DNA of 64,000 bases. Origin: Sphingopyxis sp. OPL5. Its GTDB lineage: Bacteria; Pseudomonadota; Alphaproteobacteria; Sphingomonadales; Sphingomonadaceae. Shown here in pieces: positions 8,262 to 14,093 of this stretch. The stretch's first letter is position 1; every line of letters starts with the position of its first letter. Location: assembly GCF_003797775.2 (NCBI RefSeq), contig NZ_CP060725.1:3838001-3902000 (forward strand). The letters run 5' to 3'. Made by a program: the position numbers and the translations under genes. The notes under the pieces were generated by a model. That model did no database searches. It was not told the origin of the DNA and worked only from the letters and a program-made list of their open reading frames with translations.

Positions 8262-9329
8262 ATGCTTTTAGAAACGCAATTTGAGCAATCGGAAATGGCC
8301 GACGAATGGGCAATTCGTTCCGATAATTGGATCGCCGAATTAGGGAAATTGCAAAAGCCGAGACGGCTTCGCGAGCGAAATCCCAATGCACTGATATTGA
8401 CCGGCCACGGCAATAGCCTTCGCGTCGAGAATGGCTCCCTTATTATCAAACAAGGCTTTACCCATTATCCCCAAAAGCAGGAATGCCACCGCCTTCTCAA
8501 AGGCGATTTGGATTTGCCGCGCATCATAATGCTATTGGACGGAAGCGGCTCACTGTCCTTTGATGTTTTGGATTGGCTGTCAGAGCAATCCATTGCTCTC
8601 GCCCGTATCAAAGGGTCCGGCGACGTGGCGATCGTCGCCAGCGGAAATGGATTTGCGAGCGACCAATCCAAGATAGATTGGCAGCGAGAAACGCTTGCAT
8701 GCCCAGTTCGACGCATGGCGTTCGTGCAAGAGCTTATTCAATCGAAGCTGACGAATAGCCTGGAGACGCTTTCCGGTCATTTGCCTAGGCACGCGGACAC
8801 AGACGCCGCGATTGCAGGGGCCAAGCGCGGGATCACAGCACTCGATCGGCCTCTCCACGATATGCAGCAGGTGCGAGCGATCGAAGGCGAATGCGCATCC
8901 CTCTATTTTCGCGCTTGGCGCAATTTGCGCCCGCAATGGAAAATCTCGAAACGATATCCGGTCCCGGAAAGCTGGCTGACATATCGGGGCCGCAGCTCGG
9001 TTCACGAATGTAAACCCGAAAATCGCCGCGCTACCGATCCGATCAATGCCATGCTGAATTACGGCTACGCCGTGATGCATAGCAAATTGCAGATCAAAGC
9101 CGTCGCCGATGGCTACAGTCCGCTTCTCGGGATCATGCACCGGCAAAAGCGATCGAGCGCGAGCTACATTCTCGACATGCTAGAGCCCGAACGCCCGCGC
9201 GTGGACGCGGCAATTTTGGACTTTGTGCAATCCCGCACCTTTTCGGGCGCGGATTTCATACTGCGGAAAGACGGCGCTTGCCGACTGTCCCCGCAACTGG
9301 CGCGGGTTGTGGCGGCATTGATAATTTAG
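8262..9329 (+). CDS. cas1: Solo Cas1 endonuclease/integrase (casposase-like)
   Basis: The 355-aa product (or 343 aa from the internal ATG at 8298) has the Cas1 layout. An N-terminal beta domain contains LLDGSGSLSFDVLDWLSEQ (about 91-109). The helical domain has AIEGECASLYF (E208), DPINAMLNYGYAVM (259-272), LLGIMH (H293) and ILDMLEPERP (D305, E308). E208, H293 and D305/E308 correspond to the metal-binding Glu/His/Asp set of Cas1, so the enzyme appears active. There is no cas2, no effector gene and no CRISPR array in the window. A family-B polymerase and an HNH gene lie beside it. Such solo Cas1 proteins are the integrases of casposons. A stray CRISPR relic is possible but does not explain the polymerase. 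Confidence 0.88.
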   Translation: MLLETQFEQSEMADEWAIRSDNWIAELGKLQKPRRLRERNPNALILTGHGNSLRVENGSLIIKQGFTHYPQKQECHRLLKGDLDLPRIIMLLDGSGSLSFDVLDWLSEQSIALARIKGSGDVAIVASGNGFASDQSKIDWQRETLACPVRRMAFVQELIQSKLTNSLETLSGHLPRHADTDAAIAGAKRGITALDRPLHDMQQVRAIEGECASLYFRAWRNLRPQWKISKRYPVPESWLTYRGRSSVHECKPENRRATDPINAMLNYGYAVMHSKLQIKAVADGYSPLLGIMHRQKRSSASYILDMLEPERPRVDAAILDFVQSRTFSGADFILRKDGACRLSPQLARVVAALII

Positions 9330-9586
9330 TCTCGCTTTTTCCTTCCGGGGCGAAGGCCGCTCAAATTCTCATCGTCCCTAATCGGTAGGAAAAATTCGAG
9401 AACACCGACATTCAAAATAGCCGCGATCTTATCGAGCGTATCGACGCTCGGATTTTCGTCGAAGCGCTCGATGCCTCCCAAATAAGAGCGGTCCACGCTG
9501 GCGTCGAACGCCAGCCGTTCTTGAGACACGCCTCTTTCGACGCGAATCCGCCTGATATTTTTCCCAACAAGTTCGCGGCCGCGCAT
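9326..9586 (-). CDS. XRE-family transcriptional regulator
   Basis: An 86-aa protein is almost wholly a Cro/CI-type helix-turn-helix: VGKNIRRIRVERGVSQERLA (residues 7-26) then DRSYLGGIERFDENPSVDTL and an IAAILNVGVLEFF helix. It has a short basic tail, GRKKRD. Its end overlaps the end of cas1 by 4 bases in convergent orientation, so it belongs to the same compact gene block. It reads away from a small secreted-protein gene, with a perfect 12-bp palindrome in the shared upstream region, suggesting autoregulation and control of that neighbour. It could also govern element expression. Confidence 0.85.
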   Translation of the reverse strand: MRGRELVGKNIRRIRVERGVSQERLAFDASVDRSYLGGIERFDENPSVDTLDKIAAILNVGVLEFFLPIRDDENLSGLRPGRKKRD

Positions 9587-9623
9587 GATCCGACAAAGCC
9601 GAAGATGCAGGGCATAAAACCAC

Positions 9624-9635
9624 TGGATATATCCA
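9624..9635. promoter_or_regulatory. Palindrome, possible operator of the XRE regulator
   Basis: TGGATATATCCA is a perfect 12-bp palindrome in the 99-base gap between the divergent XRE gene (start 9586) and the secreted-protein gene (start 9686). Size and position fit an operator of a small XRE dimer. The link to the regulator is inference. Confidence 0.4.
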
Positions 9636-9685
9636 TCATATTAAGATTTGCGCGGTATCTTTGCCATGAAATTTGGAGGAAGATT

Positions 9686-10054
9686 ATGCGCTTTTTCGCC
9701 CGTCTCATGCTGTCTGCTTTCGCGCTTGGCGCCACATCAGTTCAGGCCGCCGAACCAACCTTCGATCTCATCTGCCGGGGATTGAGCGGGCAGAAGCTAC
9801 ATTATCGATTCGACCTCGCGCAGAAGAAGTGGTGCATCGACCAATGCCAATCTGTCTGGGGGATTGATCGGCTTAGCGACAGCATGATTGAACTAGTTAC
9901 GTTTAGCAGCGACGGCCAAAACGATTGGACGATAAAGATCGATCGTTACACCGGCGCATTTGCGGCGATACGCCGAGGCTTCGGGAGTGAACCAAAAGAC
10001 ACTGGCGCATGCGAGGCAAAGACCTTTTCGGGGTTTCCCGGGAAGAAGTTCTAG
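9686..10054 (+). CDS. Small secreted protein of unknown function
   Basis: The start follows a strong GGAGGA site and gives 122 aa. Residues 1-22 form a signal peptide (MRFFARLMLSAFALGATSVQ, cleavage probably after Ala-Ala), so the mature protein is periplasmic. It has four cysteines (30, 50, 54 and 109), which could form two disulfides; WCIDQC holds two of them. Similar small exported proteins of unknown function are common in sphingomonads; I cannot name a family. It diverges from the XRE gene and may be under its control. Whether it belongs to the mobile element or to the flanking island is unclear. Confidence 0.7.
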   Translation: MRFFARLMLSAFALGATSVQAAEPTFDLICRGLSGQKLHYRFDLAQKKWCIDQCQSVWGIDRLSDSMIELVTFSSDGQNDWTIKIDRYTGAFAAIRRGFGSEPKDTGACEAKTFSGFPGKKF

Positions 10055-10279
10055 GCGGGGAGCATAGATTCAACGTTCGCCACATCAACCGTTGAGCAGC
10101 GGAAAGCTAACACCACCGGTGGCTGGCAACCGATGTTCGGTGCTGCCCTCCCACAAAGAACGATAGGCAGCGCTACGACGTTATTTCGGTCATCGCCAAT
10201 CGTCCGAGCAAGATGCTCAGATATTTAGGTCTTATCAGCTTTTACCTTGCAACATGTCTCGGTACGATTGGAGGTTGCC

Positions 10280-11956
10280 ATGTCGAAAGAGATGGTTCTC
10301 AGGGATATGGCAGCCGCCGGGATACCCGCCGCCCAATACATTCGCATGTCGACCGAGCATCAGCGATATTCGCCTGACAACCAAAAAGCCGTTATCGCAG
10401 CATACGCCCTTGATAGGGGCTTTGATATTGTCGAAACTTACCAAGATAGCGGGAAGAGCGGCCTAACGCTCAAGGGGCGGGACGAGCTGAAGAGGCTGCT
10501 TAGCGATGTCATCAGCGGCGAGGCGAACTATGGGGCGATTCTGGTTCTAGACGTGAGCCGATGGGGGCGGTTCCAGGATACGGATCAAGCCGCCCATTAT
10601 GAATTTATGTGCCGCGCGGCGGGCGTTTCCATCCACTACTGTGCCGAACCCTTCGATTCCGAAGGTGGCATGGTCGCCTCGATCGTCAAGCACATGAAGC
10701 GGGTTATGGCTGCGGAATACAGTCGCGAACTGTCCTCGAAGATTGCGCGGGCACAGCGACTACAGGCGCGGTTAGGTTTCAAACAGGGCACCGCTCCACC
10801 TTATGGGCTTCGGCGGCAAGTTATCGACGAGAATGGCGTTCCTCGATTCGTCCTTAAGACTGGCGAACGCAAGGCACTCGCGACCGATAAAGTCGTCTTT
10901 GTTCGCGGTCCCGATCACGAAGCAGAAATAATTGCGCAAGTTTTCTACAATTTCGTGAGAAAGCGGATGAATCTTGGGCAGATTGCAGATTGGCTGAACC
11001 AGCAAGGCGAACGCCACCCCAACGGCAACCTTTGGCACACGCAGCCCGTTCGCACTCTTCTGACCAACCAGCTGTATATCGGCTATTACGTGTTCGGCAG
11101 AACGAGGAACAACCTACAGAAGAATGAGCCCAGAGCCAAGGATACCGACTTCAGCCGCGTCCGCGTCGTCGATCCCATCATCCCCGAAAAGCTGTTCGAC
11201 GCTGCTCAACGGCGGTTGGCGCTGGTGACACGTCGGCATTGGTCGACTCAAGAAATTCACGCCGGGCTTCAAAAATTGCTAAAGGCGGAGGGGCGGCTAT
11301 CTTATGATCTTATCGAGGTGTGCCCCTATCTCCCGCGAGCATGTGTCGTGTCCGATCGCTTCGGCGGTCTCGGAAAGGCGTTTCAAACAGTTGGGTATGA
11401 AATCCCGCCGCGTGTCCGCAAAAATCGAAACGGATTGCCCTATACGGACGAAGAGTTGTTGGAGGAGCTTCTTAGGATTTACCGTGGGCACGGCTACATT
11501 TCGCGCCACCTGATCGACCTGGACCCAGAATGCCCGACTGGGAGATACTACATTCGGCGGTTCGGCGGTCTGATACCAGCTTTTCGTCTGGCAGGCATCG
11601 ACGCGGACGCCAACTCGCAGCGACGGGCAGCCACTGCGCGCAGACATGCATTTCAGGATGCCAACGGATTGCCTAAGGCGCGTCCGCCAAAAAGGGGAGT
11701 GCCCGATGCAGAGATGATCGATGGGCTGCGGAGGCTCTTGGCAACGCACGGCTACCTATCAATGCAATTGATAAATGCCGATCCTGATCTTCCCGCTGTC
11801 GGAACAATAGCGCGGAGGTTTGGTGGTCTGGTTTCGATATATGAGCAGGTCGGCTATTCGAGCAGTCGAAGCGAGATTATGCGGGCTGCGCGGAAGCGCC
11901 TTGGTATGCCTGTCTTGGCTATTCAGCGAGGTCGCAGTCCGAAGAGGAAAGGGTAG
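10280..11956 (+). CDS. Large serine recombinase with three C-terminal repeats
   Basis: I start at the ATG preceded by GGAGG (558 aa, MSKEMVLRDM). The resolvase domain covers about residues 14-155, with catalytic serine in AQYIRMSTEHQRYS, LVLDVSRWGRF, and an AAEYSRELSSKI arm. A recombinase domain follows (GTAPPYGLRR; IADWLNQQGE; TNQLYIGYYVFGR). Instead of an obvious zinc ribbon, the C-terminus has three repeats of about 50-75 residues spacing, each of the form LL-x-G-Y/R-L/I-S then a proline-rich turn then RFGGL and G-Y/I. They recall the homing-endonuclease-associated repeat. Large serine recombinases integrate or excise phages and islands, so this gene probably moves all or part of the island. 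Attachment sites were not identified. Confidence 0.88.
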   Translation: MSKEMVLRDMAAAGIPAAQYIRMSTEHQRYSPDNQKAVIAAYALDRGFDIVETYQDSGKSGLTLKGRDELKRLLSDVISGEANYGAILVLDVSRWGRFQDTDQAAHYEFMCRAAGVSIHYCAEPFDSEGGMVASIVKHMKRVMAAEYSRELSSKIARAQRLQARLGFKQGTAPPYGLRRQVIDENGVPRFVLKTGERKALATDKVVFVRGPDHEAEIIAQVFYNFVRKRMNLGQIADWLNQQGERHPNGNLWHTQPVRTLLTNQLYIGYYVFGRTRNNLQKNEPRAKDTDFSRVRVVDPIIPEKLFDAAQRRLALVTRRHWSTQEIHAGLQKLLKAEGRLSYDLIEVCPYLPRACVVSDRFGGLGKAFQTVGYEIPPRVRKNRNGLPYTDEELLEELLRIYRGHGYISRHLIDLDPECPTGRYYIRRFGGLIPAFRLAGIDADANSQRRAATARRHAFQDANGLPKARPPKRGVPDAEMIDGLRRLLATHGYLSMQLINADPDLPAVGTIARRFGGLVSIYEQVGYSSSRSEIMRAARKRLGMPVLAIQRGRSPKRKG

Positions 11957-12004
11957 CGCTTGCGTCGGCGCTTTCATGCAATTTTTGCTAGCGATCACTA
12001 TACC

Positions 12005-12023
12005 CCCCGGACTTGATCCGGGG
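12005..12023. repeat. Alphaproteobacterial REP-like palindrome
   Basis: CCCCGGACTTGATCCGGGG is a short near-perfect palindrome of a type scattered through intergenic regions of alphaproteobacteria. It lies just after the recombinase gene, within a 233-base gap before the SMI1/KNR4-like gene, and may act as a bidirectional terminator. That role is inference. Confidence 0.5.
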
Positions 12024-12149
12024 CCTGCCTTGTCTTGCAGAAGAAAAAGGCGGCTGCCGCGTCAAGCCCGGCAGGACGACAAGGGATGGCGGCTAACGGC
12101 CGGTAGCGGCCAAAAGCGATCCTCCCCGGAACGGGGAAGATCGGCGACG

Positions 12150-12174
12150 TCCGCTTCCCACCCCAAAGCGGACC
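12150..12174. repeat. Intergenic repeat copy 1 (8-bp inverted arms)
   Basis: GTCCGCTT and AAGCGGAC form perfect 8-bp inverted arms around a 9-base centre. I recall similar sequence in many sphingomonad intergenic regions. A second copy in the same orientation, matching 21 of 25 positions, is at 13891-13915. Confidence 0.5.
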
Positions 12175-12189
12175 CCGTCGCCCACTGCC

Positions 12190-12567
12190 TCACTCCCACT
12201 CGATCATCTCCTCCACGGCGGCACGAAACCAGGACCATATATCGTCGAACCGGCCCGCATCCTCCCAACCGGGCGATGCGAAATCATGGATGATAACGAC
12301 TTGCTCGCCGGAATCCTTCGACCAGCACGCCACATCGTCATTGTCCTGACGATAGGCGAAGGGGAACAGGTCGCGGGATGGATAACGTCGCGACAGTCCC
12401 TCGAAATGAACGGCGGCACGCCGCGCCTCCATGATATGCCAAGGAGTGATGTCGAGCAGCGCCTGTTCGACGATGCGCATAAAGGGCCCTGGATACTCCA
12501 CCCAGTCGGGGCGCTCTCCTTCGGGCAGCAGATAGAGGCTGGTTGAACCCGGTCCAATGTCGGTCAT
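12190..12567 (-). CDS. SMI1/KNR4 (SUKH)-like protein
   Basis: The start reading MTDIGPGSTSLYLLPEGE gives 125 aa; the frame extends further upstream but without a convincing start. The body reads like bacterial SMI1/KNR4 proteins: GPFMRIVEQALLDITPWHI, then a segment with RYPSRDLFPFAYRQDNDDVA and VVIIHDFASPGWE, ending in WSWFRAAVEEMIEWE. In bacteria SUKH-fold proteins are often immunity proteins of contact-dependent or polymorphic toxins, but many stand alone with unknown function. No toxin gene is beside it. The family call rests on these motif phrases alone. Confidence 0.65.
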   Translation of the reverse strand: MTDIGPGSTSLYLLPEGERPDWVEYPGPFMRIVEQALLDITPWHIMEARRAAVHFEGLSRRYPSRDLFPFAYRQDNDDVACWSKDSGEQVVIIHDFASPGWEDAGRFDDIWSWFRAAVEEMIEWE

Positions 12568-12742
12568 GACCGGGTGATGCGGGCAGACGGCTTTTGCGTC
12601 AACGGATGTTCCCTGTCGGCGATTTGCGCATCGCTCGTCCGGAACGCGGCAAGCGAGAGAAAGCCGATGGTCGCGCATGACCGATTGCGGCCACGCCGGG
12701 CTTTGCTAGTATGACCCGGTTCAGAACATGGGGGAGGTAGCG

Positions 12743-13174
12743 ATGCCCAGACCAATCAAAGGCTCATGCCTTTGCGGCGAAATAGGCTTCGTCGTCGACG
12801 GCAAATTCGGACCGGCCGGGCAATGTCACTGTTCGAAATGCCGCAAGGTGTCCGGAACCGATGGCAATGCCGTTTTCTATGCCGCGAAAGCCAGCTTCCG
12901 CTGGGTGAAAGGCGCGGACAATATCGCGACCTACCATGTCCCCGGTGAGCAGGGGTGGCAGTCCAGCTTCTGCAAGACGTGCGGAAGTCCGACCCCTCAC
13001 ACCGATCGGGAAGGAAAGATATATTTCGTCCCGGCGGGCTTGCTCGACGACGACCCGGGATTTCGTGGGTATGCCGCCCATATATTCGTCGGTTCGAAGG
13101 CGCCCTGGGTGTGCATAACCGACGGGGCGCCGCAATTCGCGGCAGGATTCCCCTCGGACAAGGCCGATAGCTGA
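12743..13174 (+). CDS. GFA (CENP-V-like) family protein
   Basis: Start at the ATG preceded by GGAGGT gives 143 aa. It has the glutathione-dependent formaldehyde-activating (GFA) zinc fold: GSCLCGEIGF (residues 7-16), CHCSKCRKVSG (about 31-41) and FCKTCGSPT (about 84-92). All cysteine pairs of the two zinc sites are present. Members are small cytosolic zinc proteins; despite the name, most have no proven activity on formaldehyde. No formaldehyde or glutathione genes adjoin it, so no pathway can be inferred. Confidence 0.85.
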   Translation: MPRPIKGSCLCGEIGFVVDGKFGPAGQCHCSKCRKVSGTDGNAVFYAAKASFRWVKGADNIATYHVPGEQGWQSSFCKTCGSPTPHTDREGKIYFVPAGLLDDDPGFRGYAAHIFVGSKAPWVCITDGAPQFAAGFPSDKADS

Positions 13175-13249
13175 CCGCGCGGAGAAGCCAGCCCGTCGCC
13201 GACCCTCCGCGGGCGCCGGAATGGCCTCTCACGACCGGTTGCGGAAATG

Positions 13250-13397
13250 AATCCTCCCTGCGGCGCAGCCGTGGGGAGGGGGACCGCCGCGTAGCGGTGG
13301 TGGAGGGGCCGCGGCGTTGCGCCAGCCTTTGACGGCGTCGGCCCCTCCGTCAGCGCTACGCGCTGCCACCTCCCCATCGCTGCGCGACAGGGAGGAG
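13250..13397. repeat. Large imperfect inverted repeat in intergenic gap
   Basis: The 326-base gap between the GFA gene and the next gene (13175-13500) holds no convincing gene. It contains two mirror-related arms, about 13250-13310 and 13338-13397. Each combines a GGGGAGG/CCTCCCC box, a GTAGCG/CGCTAC box and a GGAGGGGCC/GGCCCCTCC box. The result would be a long stem-loop in RNA or DNA. Such elements recur in sphingomonad genomes. Confidence 0.6.
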
Positions 13398-13500
13398 TGG
13401 CAACGTCCGTTCCCCACCTCATTCCGGTCACCCGGTTCGAACCCAGCCAAAATGGCCGGTAACGACCGATTGCGGACTTTGTGACATCCTATAGAAGAAT

Positions 13501-13878
13501 GTGATGCGCACTCATCCAACCAACATCGTTGACGCAATGACGGAGATGCTGACGTTCTTCGAAAATCGGTGTGACGATAGAGACACGCTCCGCAAACTTC
13601 TCATAATGATTGCGGATCGTGGAAGTTGGAAGGGCGCCCATGCGCTCTTCCAAGACATTCGACAAAAGACGCTGAAGGCGGAGAAGCGGGACGATCAGCT
13701 AGGTTTGGTACAATATGCTTTTGAGGAAATTTGCGCAAAGACCATATACAATCTCAGCGATTCTCCTGCGCCATTTGATGCTGACTCGGCATTCTGGGTG
13801 GTGCCTTTGGGTGTCGCTCTAGGGCGCCAAATGGGCCTTTCTGAGCCTTCACAGATCACGTCCCTATTGGAGATGTAG
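13501..13878 (+). CDS. Hypothetical protein
   Basis: A 125-aa frame begins GTG-ATG (13501 or 13504), with AGAAG upstream as a plausible ribosome-binding site. The product is acidic-to-neutral and predicted helical, with no signal peptide, metal motif or known domain that I recognise. Codon use is more AT-rich than in the core genes that follow, in keeping with the accessory zone to its left. No neighbour suggests a role. Confidence 0.5.
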   Translation: MMRTHPTNIVDAMTEMLTFFENRCDDRDTLRKLLIMIADRGSWKGAHALFQDIRQKTLKAEKRDDQLGLVQYAFEEICAKTIYNLSDSPAPFDADSAFWVVPLGVALGRQMGLSEPSQITSLLEM

Positions 13879-13890
13879 TCCACAGCGAGC

Positions 13891-13915
13891 GTCTGCTTCC
13901 TACCCCAAAGCGATC
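13891..13915. repeat. Intergenic repeat copy 2
   Basis: It matches 21 of 25 bases of the element at 12150-12174 in the same orientation, but the outer arm bases are degenerate. The two copies bracket the SMI1/KNR4-like, GFA and hypothetical genes. The rest of the gap to ntrY (to 14093) shows nothing I can interpret. Confidence 0.45.
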
Positions 13916-14093
13916 ATCGGCATCGGAATCCGATCGCCCCGATCCGCGCCACCCGCCACGACCCGCATTTCCCGATCCCGGTATCGAACATCCGGCAAAA
14001 CAACGTCCAACCGAACCGATTTATGCGCCAAACCGTGGTCCCCGCGCACATTGTGTGTTTTCTATGCAACAGGTTTGTCGTAACGAGGCAACA

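Noticed and set aside
3309..10279. Terminal inverted repeats of the casposon-like block
   Set aside because: By-eye comparison of the left gap (3309-3469) with right gaps (9587-9685, 10055-10279, 11957-12189) gave only 7-base chance matches.
8262..10280. CRISPR array near cas1
   Set aside because: No regularly spaced direct repeats were found on either side; the palindromes seen are single.
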